A DNA stretch of 27,036 bases from an uncultured Oscillospiraceae bacterium (GCA_934457235.1 CAKSHT010000012.1:1-27036); one strand, 5' to 3'. Numbered from the stretch's first letter, positions 14,845 to 22,502 are shown. A program made the numbers and translations. Notes: generated by a model not told the origin, from the sequence alone.

Positions 14845-14961
14845 ATGAAGATGATGCGCACTGCACATTTACGCTCACATGAGGTTTTTAGAGGTACCAA
14901 CAGTAATTTACGTATTTATGACCCTGCGGAGGTAAATAATGATAATATTCATCTGCGATGA
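14845..14961 (+). CDS. Possible 38-aa leader ORF before the response regulator
   Basis: ATG at 14845 has a strong site, GGGGAGG, seven bases before it. The frame runs 38 codons to TGA at 14959-14961, overlapping the response regulator start (14939) by 23 bases. The product begins MKMMRTAHLRSHEV, is basic at the N-terminus and has no hydrophobic helix. Both the overlap and the site quality suggest it could be translated and coupled to the downstream gene. Its composition gives no clue to a function and no homologue comes to mind, so it may be a regulatory leader or chance. Confidence 0.4.
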   Translation: MKMMRTAHLRSHEVFRGTNSNLRIYDPAEVNNDNIHLR

Positions 14962-15658
14962 TTCAAAGGCGGATCAGCTGCGCCTTGTCCGGAATATCAA
15001 CAACTATGCAAAGGAGCTGCAGGCTTCCGTTACGATACAGATATTCGACAGCGCAGACGCCATGCTTGATAACTACCGTAAGCGCCCTGACAAGCCCGCG
15101 ATAATATTCCTCGATATCTACATGGACGGCACAAACGGCATGGACGCTGCGAACGAGCTTGTCGGGCTGGGCATGGAAAACGGACTTGTATTCACTACTT
15201 CGTCTGAGGTTCACGCACTCCAGGCGTTCAGCATAGGCGCCGACGGATATCTGCACAAGCCGTTCACCCGCGAGGAATTCAACCGCGCCATGAAGCGCTT
15301 CCGGCAGCTGTTCACCGATTCGCGCAGATTCGTCACGGCTCAGTTTAACCGTGAGGAGACCCGCGTTTACCTGAACTCCATATATTTCGCAGAATCCGCC
15401 GGGCACTCCACCGAATTCAACACCATCGCCGGGATTATCCGCTCCTCCGTGCCGCTCAGCAGTTATCTCCCGGAGCTTGAGGGAGAGGAAGGATTCCTGG
15501 TATGCGGCAGAAGCTACATAGTGAATATCAACGCCGTCCGGGACTACGACGCCGAAAGCGGTATCATGAAATTCCCCGACGACAGCACGATTTGCGTTCC
15601 CGTAAGACTCCGCCGCGAGGTCAGACAGCATATGAAATCTGTAGTCACGGAGGGCTGA
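14939..15658 (+). CDS. LytTR-family response regulator
   Basis: A 239-residue cytoplasmic transcription regulator. Residues 1-125 form a receiver: ICDDS acidic pocket near the start, phosphoacceptor Asp59 in FLDIYMDG, the TTS switch region and the KPF motif with its lysine. From about residue 140 a LytTR DNA-binding domain follows, ending with GFLVCGRSYIVNINAVRDYD, the classic beta-strand motif of this family. LytTR regulators bind paired short direct repeats. GGAGG lies six bases before ATG. One base separates its stop from the kinase start, so the pair is an operon and very likely cognate. Confidence 0.93.
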   Translation: MIIFICDDSKADQLRLVRNINNYAKELQASVTIQIFDSADAMLDNYRKRPDKPAIIFLDIYMDGTNGMDAANELVGLGMENGLVFTTSSEVHALQAFSIGADGYLHKPFTREEFNRAMKRFRQLFTDSRRFVTAQFNREETRVYLNSIYFAESAGHSTEFNTIAGIIRSSVPLSSYLPELEGEEGFLVCGRSYIVNINAVRDYDAESGIMKFPDDSTICVPVRLRREVRQHMKSVVTEG

Positions 15659-15659
15659 T

Positions 15660-18182
15660 ATGTATTATTTATTCTGCGGCGTGCATATCGCTGTTCTCAT
15701 CGGGCTTTTCATACTTTTCCTGCTGTGTATCCGCAAGACGTCCTCCCCGGCGAAGCTGTCGTTCCTGCTGACCTGTTTTTCGCTGTTCATACTTATTCTC
15801 GGAATGTACCTTGAGATGGTAAGTTCCGAAACCACACAGGAAGCCATCATGACTCTCAAAATACAGTACATCGGATTATATCCGTTCTCGCTGTCGCTGC
15901 TGTATTTCACCTCCTGCATGGGTGGATATAAAATCCCGAAGTGGCTGTGGGGATCGTTCTCGCTGATTGATATATCAAGCTTCCTGGCGATAATAACCAC
16001 CGGTACGACCCAGGAATCTGACCACCACCTGTTCTACACATCCATGCGCATTGAGAGTGATGGGATATATTCCCGAATAGTCGTCGGCAGGGGCGTGTTC
16101 TGGTATCTCACCTACGCAGTTGTGCTGTTCATCATTGTGTATATCCTGGTGAACCTTATCGTCGCCGTTCGGAAAACCGGAAATTCCATTCAGAAGCGCC
16201 GTATATGGCTTATTCTAATTGGCGTGGGAGCTATGGGCGGCGAACAGGTACTTAAATGGGCCGGCGTGTTCGAAAGCTACAATCCATTCGCGTTCGTGGC
16301 GTTCATTCTGCTGCTGTGCATGTATCTTTCCCTGATACGCTACGGGTATTTCTATTCCGTCACATCTGCTCCGGCAAATCTTCTGGACAGCGGCGACGAG
16401 GGAGTTGTCATGCTGGATGAGCACGGAGCGCTTATCTATATGAATGCCATCGCCAAGAAGATACTTCCGGAACTTTCCGGCGGAAGAGCGGCGGAAAACA
16501 AGGTTATCCGCGAAGCCATATCCGACAGCGGAAAAAACGTGACCATCGACGGCAACGTGTACGAACTGCGCTCCGAGCGTATACAGGAATTCAGCACACC
16601 CTGCGGCTGGGTGATATGGCTGATAAACATGACGAAATACCAGCAGCACCTTAATGAGATAAACGCCGCAAACACCGCAAAAACAGAGTTTCTCGCGCGA
16701 ATGAGCCATGAGATACGCACGCCTATTAACACTATCCTGGGGCTTAACGAGATGGTCATGCGCACCAGCCATGACAAGGAGGTACTCGAATATTCCGCGG
16801 ACATCGCAGACGCCGGGGACACGCTGCTGACGCTTATAAACGACGTACTGGACATCTCACGGGCTGAATCCGGAAAAATGTTGATCGAAAAGGAAGAGTA
16901 CGACACCCTGGAGCTGCTGCGCGACGTCCGGCTGCTCACCGTCCAGAAAGCGGAGGAGCGCGGACTGGAAATGGAGTTCACCACAAATCCGAATCTGCCG
17001 AAACGCCTTATCGGCGACCCTGCCCGTATAAAGCAGATGGCGGTGAACCTGCTGACAAACGCCGTGAAATACACACAGCGCGGCTTCGTGCATCTTTACG
17101 CTGAGATGGACGGGAATATGCTGGTGATAGCCGTCTCAGACAGCGGCGTCGGGATAAAGCCGGAGGAGCTGCCGCTTATATTCAACAACTTCGAGCGCAT
17201 AGGCGCCCGGGGCGATGGCGTGGGCCTGGGACTTACGATAACGAAGAACATCGCGGAGAGCATGGGCGGCACGATAACTGCCGAAAGCATATACGGCAAG
17301 GGAAGCGTTTTCACGCTGAGAATACCGCAGGCGCGCGCCTGTGACGAAACCGCCGGAGTATTTCTGCCGGATTCAGTCCGCAAGGATCAGCCCAGCAGCC
17401 AGGCGCATTTCGTTGACCCGGAACTTCGGATACTTGCAGTAGATGACAACCGCTATAACCGCCTTGTGCTTGAAAAGCTGCTGCTGCGCACACAGGCAAA
17501 GGTCACGACTGCATCAGGTGGCGAAGAAATGCTGGAGCTTGCCCGCCGCAACAGCTACGATATACTTCTTCTTGACGCGATGATGCCGGAAATGAACGGC
17601 TTGGAAGCCCTCCATAAGCTGCGCAGCGACCCGGAGAGCAAGTGCCGTGACATACCGGCGGCGGTGCTCACTGCGGACGCGGTAGTCGGAGCGCGGGAGC
17701 GTTATCTCTCCGAGGGCTTTGACGATTACCTGCCGAAGCCGATAGTCCCCGAACAGTTAGAATCGCTGCTCATGCGGCTGTCCGGCGGAAGCTGCGATAA
17801 CTCCTGCGAAGCTGCGGATAACCAAATGAACTCTCCGGAAACCGCGCTTCCGGATTCCCCGCTGATAAACACGGAAAACGGGCTGCAATACTCCGACAAC
17901 GATCCGGAATTTTACCGGGAGCTGCTGGACATGTTCGCCAATGAAGTCCCAGGAGCGTTGGAACGCCTTACCGATGCGCTGTCCGATGGAAACACGACGC
18001 TCTACACAACGCTCGTCCACGGACTGAAAAACAATGCACGCGGCATCGGAGCGGACTACGCCGCGGATATCTGCTACAAGGCCGAGCAGACGGCGCGTGC
18101 CGGAAATATCGAAGCCCTGCGCACGCTTCATGATGAGGTCGCACGGATAGTAGCCGAGGCTGCAGAAGCCGCGAAGATCTGA
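15660..18182 (+). CDS. Hybrid sensor histidine kinase with receiver and Hpt domains
   Basis: An 840-residue membrane kinase. About seven hydrophobic helices fill residues 1-235 as a membrane sensor, with no large external loop. A PAS-like segment (about 240-325) follows. The dimerisation box FLARMSHEIRTPINTILG holds the phosphorylated His350. ATP-binding motifs are NLLTNAVKY (N box), DSGVGI (G1) and GVGLGLTI (G2). A C-terminal receiver has DD and LLLDAMMPEMNG with Asp639 and the KPI lysine. The last 110 residues form an Hpt domain with VHGLKNNARGIG, phospho-His787. The chain His-Asp-His should end on Asp59 of the adjacent LytTR regulator. GGAGGG precedes the ATG. The signal sensed is unknown. 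Confidence 0.94.
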   Translation: MYYLFCGVHIAVLIGLFILFLLCIRKTSSPAKLSFLLTCFSLFILILGMYLEMVSSETTQEAIMTLKIQYIGLYPFSLSLLYFTSCMGGYKIPKWLWGSFSLIDISSFLAIITTGTTQESDHHLFYTSMRIESDGIYSRIVVGRGVFWYLTYAVVLFIIVYILVNLIVAVRKTGNSIQKRRIWLILIGVGAMGGEQVLKWAGVFESYNPFAFVAFILLLCMYLSLIRYGYFYSVTSAPANLLDSGDEGVVMLDEHGALIYMNAIAKKILPELSGGRAAENKVIREAISDSGKNVTIDGNVYELRSERIQEFSTPCGWVIWLINMTKYQQHLNEINAANTAKTEFLARMSHEIRTPINTILGLNEMVMRTSHDKEVLEYSADIADAGDTLLTLINDVLDISRAESGKMLIEKEEYDTLELLRDVRLLTVQKAEERGLEMEFTTNPNLPKRLIGDPARIKQMAVNLLTNAVKYTQRGFVHLYAEMDGNMLVIAVSDSGVGIKPEELPLIFNNFERIGARGDGVGLGLTITKNIAESMGGTITAESIYGKGSVFTLRIPQARACDETAGVFLPDSVRKDQPSSQAHFVDPELRILAVDDNRYNRLVLEKLLLRTQAKVTTASGGEEMLELARRNSYDILLLDAMMPEMNGLEALHKLRSDPESKCRDIPAAVLTADAVVGARERYLSEGFDDYLPKPIVPEQLESLLMRLSGGSCDNSCEAADNQMNSPETALPDSPLINTENGLQYSDNDPEFYRELLDMFANEVPGALERLTDALSDGNTTLYTTLVHGLKNNARGIGADYAADICYKAEQTARAGNIEALRTLHDEVARIVAEAAEAAKI

Positions 18183-18188
18183 TAAACA

Positions 18189-18217
18189 AAATGGACGGAA
18201 TATTCCGTCCATTTTTC
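18189..18217. terminator. Bidirectional terminator between kinase and metY
   Basis: A perfect palindrome, ATGGACGGAAT and its complement, flanked by AAAA on the left and TTTTT on the right. It serves the + strand kinase operon and the minus-strand sulfhydrylase gene, which ends at 18229. Confidence 0.93.
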
Positions 18218-18228
18218 GTATTTGTAAA

Positions 18229-19512
18229 TCAGATCTTATCCAGTGCCTGTGCGATATCGTCGATGAGGTCCTGTGCGTCCTCAAGTCCGCAGGAATATCT
18301 TACGAGGTTCGGGAATACGCCGCACGCCTGGAGTTCCTCGTCGTTCATCTGGCGGTGCGTAGCGCTTGCCGGGTGCAGGCAGCAGGTGCGTGCGTCAGCT
18401 ACGTGGGTCTCGATGGCGCCGAGTCTGAGGTGCTTCATGAACTCTTCAGCCGCTTTTCTTCCGCCCTTCATGCCGAAGCTTACAACACCGCAGGTGCCTG
18501 TGGGCATGTACTTCTGAGCAACGTCATAGTACTTGTCGCCGGGAAGTCCGGGGTAGCTTACGAACTCTATCTTGTCATGCTGGCTCAGGAACTTCGCAAC
18601 GGCAAATCCGTTCTCGCAATGGCGCTTTACGCGTACGTGCAGACTCTCCAGTCCCAGATTGAGAATGAATGCGTTCATCGGAGCCTGTATAGAACCGAGG
18701 TCTCTCATCATCTGCGCAGTAGCCTTTGTGATGAACGCGCCGCCAATGCCGAACTTCTCAGCGTATGTGATTCCGTGGTAGCTGTCGTCTGGAGTGCACA
18801 GTCCGGGGAACTTCTCCGCATGCTCCATCCAGTCGAAATGACCGCTGTCAACTATGCAGCCACCCACAGCAGCGCCGTGTCCGTCCATGTACTTCGTTGT
18901 GGAGTGAGTAACGATATCAGCACCCCACTCGAACGGACGGCAGTTGATGGGCGTCGCGAACGTATTGTCAACGATAAGCGGAACGCCGTGAGCGTGCGCA
19001 GCCTTCGCGAATTTCTCAATATCAAGTACGGTAAGCGCAGGGTTTGCGATAGTTTCGCCGAAAACAGCCTTGGTGTTGGGCTTGAACGCCGCATTCAGCT
19101 CATCCTCGGTGCAGTCCGGGCTTACGAACGTGAAGTCAATGCCCATCTTGCGCATGGTAACGTTGAACAGGTTGAACGTACCGCCGTAAATGGAGCTGGA
19201 AGCCACAACATGATCGCCGCAGTTCGCGATATTGAACACTGCAAAGAAGTTCGCAGCCTGTCCGGAGGACGTCAGCATTGCGGCGGAACCTCCCTCAAGC
19301 TCGGCGATCTTAGCCGCTACAGTATCGTTGGTTGGGTTCTGCAGACGTGTGTAGAAGTATCCGCTCGCCTCAAGGTCGAACAGCTTTCCCATATCCTCGC
19401 TGGTAGCGTACTTGAATGTGGTGCTCTGGATTATCGGGACCTGTCTAGGCTCGCCGTTTCCGGGAGTGTAGCCGCCCTGGACGCATTTGGTACCTAAATT
19501 ATATTCGCTCAT
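18229..19512 (-). CDS. metY: O-acetylhomoserine sulfhydrylase (Cys/Met metabolism PLP enzyme)
   Basis: A 427-residue cytoplasmic pyridoxal-phosphate enzyme that most likely makes homocysteine from O-acetylhomoserine and sulfide, or acts on a close thiol substrate. The family blocks are YTRLQNPTND near residue 55, TSSGQAANF, the cofactor Asp in VDNTFATP, and the Schiff-base Lys207 in THSTTKYMDGHG. Length fits MetY better than cystathionine gamma-synthase (about 380). The start at 19512 has AGGAGG five bases before it; a further in-frame ATG seven codons upstream precedes that site. A single-gene unit with a consensus promoter at 19614-19642 and a leader of about 95 bases that carries a stable hairpin. 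Confidence 0.93.
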   Translation of the reverse strand: MSEYNLGTKCVQGGYTPGNGEPRQVPIIQSTTFKYATSEDMGKLFDLEASGYFYTRLQNPTNDTVAAKIAELEGGSAAMLTSSGQAANFFAVFNIANCGDHVVASSSIYGGTFNLFNVTMRKMGIDFTFVSPDCTEDELNAAFKPNTKAVFGETIANPALTVLDIEKFAKAAHAHGVPLIVDNTFATPINCRPFEWGADIVTHSTTKYMDGHGAAVGGCIVDSGHFDWMEHAEKFPGLCTPDDSYHGITYAEKFGIGGAFITKATAQMMRDLGSIQAPMNAFILNLGLESLHVRVKRHCENGFAVAKFLSQHDKIEFVSYPGLPGDKYYDVAQKYMPTGTCGVVSFGMKGGRKAAEEFMKHLRLGAIETHVADARTCCLHPASATHRQMNDEELQACGVFPNLVRYSCGLEDAQDLIDDIAQALDKI

Positions 19513-19582
19513 TTTTTCCTCCTGATAAAACAAATACCCAGTATTCCAATCCAGATTACCGGGTTTTGAAGTACGATAATTC

Positions 19583-19603
19583 GGGGGCGTCCGGAATGCC
19601 CCC
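19583..19603 (-). promoter_or_regulatory. GC-rich hairpin in the metY leader
   Basis: GGGGGC (19583-19588) pairs with GCCCCC (19598-19603) near the start of the leader. No T run follows, so it is not a simple terminator. No SAM-I riboswitch core was found. GGGTATT, once in the promoter spacer and once in the leader near the ribosome site, may be an operator repeat. Confidence 0.45.
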
Positions 19604-19613
19604 TGCAGTTAAT

Positions 19614-19642
19614 ATTATACTACCAATACCCGGCAATGTCAA
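19614..19642 (-). promoter_or_regulatory. Consensus vegetative promoter of metY
   Basis: Both boxes are perfect on the minus strand: TTGACA (19642-19637), a 17-base spacer, then TATAAT (19619-19614). Such a strong core promoter on a biosynthetic gene usually needs a repressor or attenuator. Confidence 0.92.
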
Positions 19643-19768
19643 GCAGAATAAACGGAAGCGTTTTTATTAAAAAACACGGAAAAATCCTCCAATAATAAAG
19701 AAGCCGCACATGAAGATAATAATAACGTGCAGCCATACTGTACAATATTATAATAAGGAGAACCATGT

Positions 19769-20200
19769 ATGAAAAAGCTTCTTGGCATAGCAGCGGCAAT
19801 TGCGGCGGCAGCGTCTATAACATGCGCGGCTTCAGCAAATAACGGCGGCGTGGTCGGCGGAGTCATAGGCGCTGGCGAAGATATAGTAAACGGCGTCGTT
19901 GACGCGGGCGAGGACATCGTAAACGGCGTGACCGGCAACGGCTCTGCAGGAACTAACGGCACAACCTCCGGCTCCGGAACCACCGGCACAACTAACGGCA
20001 CTACTGGGACTACCTCCGGTACGACAACAGGCACCGGAGACACTACAGGAACCACAACAGCGCCCGGAACAATTAACGGAACCACTGGCAATACAACTTC
20101 CGGCAACCCGAACACCGGTGTTCCCTTCAATATGGCGGCGGCAGGTGCAGCAGTCCTCGGTGCAGCAGGTCTTGCGCTCACTATCCGCAGGGACAGATAA
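19769..20200 (+). CDS. Small secreted Gly/Thr-rich protein with NPNTG wall-sorting signal
   Basis: A 143-residue exported protein. Residues 1-23 form a signal peptide ending in an Ala-rich cleavage site. A near repeat, GEDIVNGV twice, follows at about residues 35-50. The middle is almost pure Gly, Thr, Ser and Asn, a flexible wall-spanning stalk. The C-terminus has NPNTG (residues 113-117), a hydrophobic helix and an RRDR tail, the layout of a sortase substrate with N in place of L in LPxTG. No sortase is in the window. AAGGAG lies eight bases before ATG. A GC-AC inverted repeat with an AT-rich loop at about 19702-19729 may be an operator; no clear promoter is seen. Confidence 0.85.
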   Translation: MKKLLGIAAAIAAAASITCAASANNGGVVGGVIGAGEDIVNGVVDAGEDIVNGVTGNGSAGTNGTTSGSGTTGTTNGTTGTTSGTTTGTGDTTGTTTAPGTINGTTGNTTSGNPNTGVPFNMAAAGAAVLGAAGLALTIRRDR

Positions 20201-20225
20201 TTTAAGTAAGTTAAGCAATTAGTAA

Positions 20226-20263
20226 ATGCGTGTTTCTTTTAACGGGAACACGCATAGTTTTTT
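20226..20263 (+). terminator. Terminator after the NPNTG protein gene
   Basis: ATGCGTGTTTC (20226-20236) pairs with GGAACACGCAT (20245-20255), with one G-U pair, followed by AG and six T residues. Confidence 0.88.
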
Positions 20264-20321
20264 ACCAAAAAAATTATTCGAATTGCCTAAATTTAGTTGT
20301 AATTTGTGTGTAAAATGACAG

Positions 20322-20350
20322 TTGCTTTTTTTTCGGTTTTATAGTACAAT
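20322..20350 (+). promoter_or_regulatory. Vegetative promoter of the NPDTG surface protein gene
   Basis: TTGCTT (20322-20327), a 17-base T-rich spacer, then TACAAT (20345-20350). The region upstream is AT-rich, which may act as an UP element. The leader is about 50 bases. Confidence 0.75.
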
Positions 20351-20406
20351 ATACAAGAGGATTTAGTGTTTGCTATCCGCACAACTATTTTAGGAGGATT
20401 ATTCTT

Positions 20407-21270
20407 ATGAAGTTAAGAAATGTTATTTCAGCTGTTGCCGCTGTTGTAGTTGCTTCTGCAACCGTTGTTACAGCCAGCGCTACTTCTTATTTCGGTGGCA
20501 CCAACGAGAACAAGTCTGGTATGATGGCTTGCATTCTGTCTGATGACCCCAACGTACCCCTGTTCACTGATTATGAGCCCATCTCTGACCTGGTAGGTTT
20601 CACAGTAACCATCAAGGCTGCTGACAAGAGAGAGGTTGAGTCCGCTGTTGCTGACGGTCAGTGGATCGGCGGCGCTTTCATTTTCAACTCTCAGTCCACT
20701 GGCTGGAACCAGCATACTTGGGCAGTTGAGGGTACTGGCGATGCTGATGAGTACTTCAAGCCGACTGACACCAGAGGCGAGTATGTACTGACCTATACTC
20801 AGGACAAACCTATCTTCGCTTCTACCGATACATATGCACAGATCTGCATCCACAACTATGCAGACGCTTATGCATTTGACGTAGTAAGCTACACCCTGCT
20901 GAACAGCAAGGGCGAGGATATCACCAAGACCGCTGCTGATGACACCAAGCCGGCTGACACCACAAAGCCCGCTGAGGACACCAAGGCTCCCGAGGAGACC
21001 ACTGCTCCCGCTGACGAGCCCGAGGAGACCGTAGAGGTTGAGGATACCGTTGACGTAACTGTTGACACCACTATCGACGCTACTGTTGACGCTACCGTTG
21101 ACACCACAGTTGACGCTGCAACCGCTGACGCTGCTGATGACACCACCACTAACACTAACACTGACGCTAACAAGGGCAACCCTGACACTGGCGTTGCTGG
21201 CGTAGCTGTTGCTGCTGGCGTTGTTGCTCTGGCTGGTGCTGCTGTAGTAGCTTCCCGCAAGAGAAAGTAA
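20407..21270 (+). CDS. Secreted surface protein with NPDTG wall-sorting signal
   Basis: A 287-residue exported protein. Residues 1-26 are a signal peptide. Residues about 27-175 look like one folded beta-rich domain with Trp and aromatic clusters (SQSTGWNQHTWAVEG); it could be a binding module, but I cannot name a family. Residues about 178-255 are an acidic Thr/Asp/Val/Ala stalk with imperfect VDTTVDAT-type repeats. The end has NPDTG (258-262), a hydrophobic helix and RKRK, a sortase-type anchor. Codon use is unlike most neighbours: GCT, GTT and GAC dominate where others use GCG and GCC, the pattern of very highly expressed genes. AGGAGG precedes ATG by nine bases. It is a single-gene unit with its own promoter and terminator. 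Confidence 0.88.
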   Translation: MKLRNVISAVAAVVVASATVVTASATSYFGGTNENKSGMMACILSDDPNVPLFTDYEPISDLVGFTVTIKAADKREVESAVADGQWIGGAFIFNSQSTGWNQHTWAVEGTGDADEYFKPTDTRGEYVLTYTQDKPIFASTDTYAQICIHNYADAYAFDVVSYTLLNSKGEDITKTAADDTKPADTTKPAEDTKAPEETTAPADEPEETVEVEDTVDVTVDTTIDATVDATVDTTVDAATADAADDTTTNTNTDANKGNPDTGVAGVAVAAGVVALAGAAVVASRKRK

Positions 21271-21308
21271 TCAATAAGTAAGTGATAAGATAGTTCAAAC
21301 ACTAACCG

Positions 21309-21337
21309 CACCCCCGAAGAAATTCGGGGGTGTTTCT
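21309..21337 (+). terminator. Terminator after the NPDTG protein gene
   Basis: CACCCCCGAA (21309-21318) and TTCGGGGGTG (21323-21332) form a perfect 10-bp stem with a GAAA loop, followed by TTTCT. Confidence 0.9.
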
Positions 21338-21355
21338 CATTTGTCAGTGTTTTAC

Positions 21356-21384
21356 TTTACAAAATCAAAGAAGAATGCTATAAT
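21356..21384 (+). promoter_or_regulatory. Vegetative promoter of the barnase-barstar operon
   Basis: TTTACA (21356-21361), a 17-base spacer, then TATAAT (21379-21384). The leader is about 65 bases. Confidence 0.85.
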
Positions 21385-21454
21385 AAATATACGCACAGCG
21401 CTCCGGCATATGTCGTGCATTCCTGTGCAGAATACAGAAGAAAGGAACAACGCA

Positions 21455-22183
21455 ATGAAAAAAATACTATCGCTGCTGTTGGCAGCCGTAACAGCGGTCT
21501 CGCTGACGTCCTGCGCCAACACAGTAACAGAGCCGGAATACAGCCAGGTGCAGCCCGGAAACTCCGTCACAGCAGAAGCTTCAACACAACCGGACGGCAC
21601 TGACGCCGTTTCGCTTGAAGCACCGTCGTTATCCTCAGACAGCCAGGAAACGCCAGCTGATTCTTCATCCGCGCTGGGGTCCGACAAAATCACGGTATCC
21701 TCAGATGCTCCGGAACAGACTTCAGCCGCACCAGAGCAGACCACAATCGCTCCGGAACAGACAACTAGCATAACAAGCCCAGCGTCTGCCGACGCGCCGG
21801 AATCCACTTCCGTCACTCCGGAACAGAACGCAGTGCCGGACGAAAATGGAAGCTACACCAGCCGCGACGACGTCGCGCTGTATATCCACACCTACGGGCA
21901 CCTGCCGCAGAACTTCATCACCAAGAAAGAAGCCCGCGAACTTGGGTGGAGCGGCGGCTCTGTTGAGGATTACGCACCAGGAAAGTGTATCGGCGGCGAT
22001 CATTTTGGAAATTACGAGGGACTTCTCCCGGACAAGCCGGGGCGCAGCTACACTGAATGCGACATAGACACCCTTGGGAAAAGCGGGCGCGGCGCCAGGC
22101 GCATCATATTCTCAAATGACGGACTGATCTACTACACCGAAGATCACTACGAAAGCTTCACATTACTTTACGGAGAGGAATAA
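21455..22183 (+). CDS. Barnase-family ribonuclease with lipoprotein anchor
   Basis: A 242-residue exported ribonuclease. Residues 1-19 are a lipoprotein signal with lipobox LTSC, so Cys20 should be lipidated; Bacillus barnase is instead freely secreted. Residues about 21-132 are a Ser/Thr/Pro/Glu-rich stalk with repeated PEQT units. Residues about 135-242 align by eye with barnase: DVALYIHTYGHLPQNFITKKEARELGW, PGKCIGGDHFGNYEG, and RRIIFSNDGLIYYTEDHYESF. The catalytic base Glu201 (barnase Glu73), the two arginines of GRGARR (Arg83 and Arg87) and catalytic His231 (His102) are all present, so the enzyme should be active against RNA. ATG at 21455 has AAAGGA eight bases before it; upstream in-frame starts lack sites. 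Barstar follows four bases after the stop. Confidence 0.93.
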   Translation: MKKILSLLLAAVTAVSLTSCANTVTEPEYSQVQPGNSVTAEASTQPDGTDAVSLEAPSLSSDSQETPADSSSALGSDKITVSSDAPEQTSAAPEQTTIAPEQTTSITSPASADAPESTSVTPEQNAVPDENGSYTSRDDVALYIHTYGHLPQNFITKKEARELGWSGGSVEDYAPGKCIGGDHFGNYEGLLPDKPGRSYTECDIDTLGKSGRGARRIIFSNDGLIYYTEDHYESFTLLYGEE

Positions 22184-22187
22184 AACT

Positions 22188-22463
22188 ATGAAAACACTTC
22201 TTATCGACGCAGCCTCCATCGGCGGAATGGACATGATACACGGAAGATTTTACGCAGCATTCGATTTCCCAGAGTGCTACGGAGAGACTCTGGACTCCCT
22301 TCACGATTATCTCGGCGAGATAAATACCGAAGCAGAAATAAAAATCATCAACAACTCTGCGCTCGAAGGTTCCATCGGCGACAGCGAAGCAAAGGCGCTC
22401 CGCCGCGTGCTCACGGACAGCGCCGCTGAAAACCCCAACATCAGGGTGGAATTCGTTGACTGA
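22188..22463 (+). CDS. Barstar-family ribonuclease inhibitor
   Basis: A 91-residue cytoplasmic protein matching barstar in length and layout: an N-terminal strand KTLLIDAA, FPECYGETLDSLHDYLGEI with the YGxxLDxLxD motif whose residues enter the barnase active site, and a final strand IRVEFVD. It should bind barnase before export and protect the producer's RNA. It starts four bases after the barnase stop; GGAGAGGAA just ahead, inside the end of barnase, is the ribosome site. Coupled translation would guarantee that inhibitor accompanies toxin. A strong terminator follows. Confidence 0.93.
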   Translation: MKTLLIDAASIGGMDMIHGRFYAAFDFPECYGETLDSLHDYLGEINTEAEIKIINNSALEGSIGDSEAKALRRVLTDSAAENPNIRVEFVD

Positions 22464-22473
22464 TCAAAAATTT

Positions 22474-22502
22474 AACTGCGCCATTAAAGGCGCAGTTTTT
22501 TT
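22474..22502 (+). terminator. Terminator of the barnase-barstar operon
   Basis: AACTGCGCC (22474-22482) and GGCGCAGTT (22489-22497) form a 9-bp stem with loop ATTAAA, followed directly by a run of T residues. Confidence 0.93.

Noticed and set aside
14661..14900. A 79-codon minus-strand frame in the two-component leader
   Set aside because: It runs against a good promoter and leader ORF on the + strand, lacks a ribosome site and has no family likeness.
14963..15631. A 222-codon frame antisense to the response regulator
   Set aside because: The sense strand has clear receiver and LytTR motifs; the antisense product has none.
18355..19497. A 380-codon open frame on the + strand
   Set aside because: It is the antisense shadow of metY, with no ribosome site and no recognisable domain.
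19513..19607. SAM-I (S-box) riboswitch before metY
   Set aside because: No conserved core sequences or four-way junction could be traced; only one GC-rich hairpin is present.
20940..21180. Tandem repeat region considered as a repeat element
   Set aside because: The DNA periodicity follows coding repeats of a protein stalk and does not extend beyond the gene.
20889..21311. A 140-codon minus-strand frame rich in Val, Ser and Ala
   Set aside because: It is the mirror of the Thr/Asp/Val repeat stalk of the NPDTG protein; low complexity on one strand creates open frames on the other.
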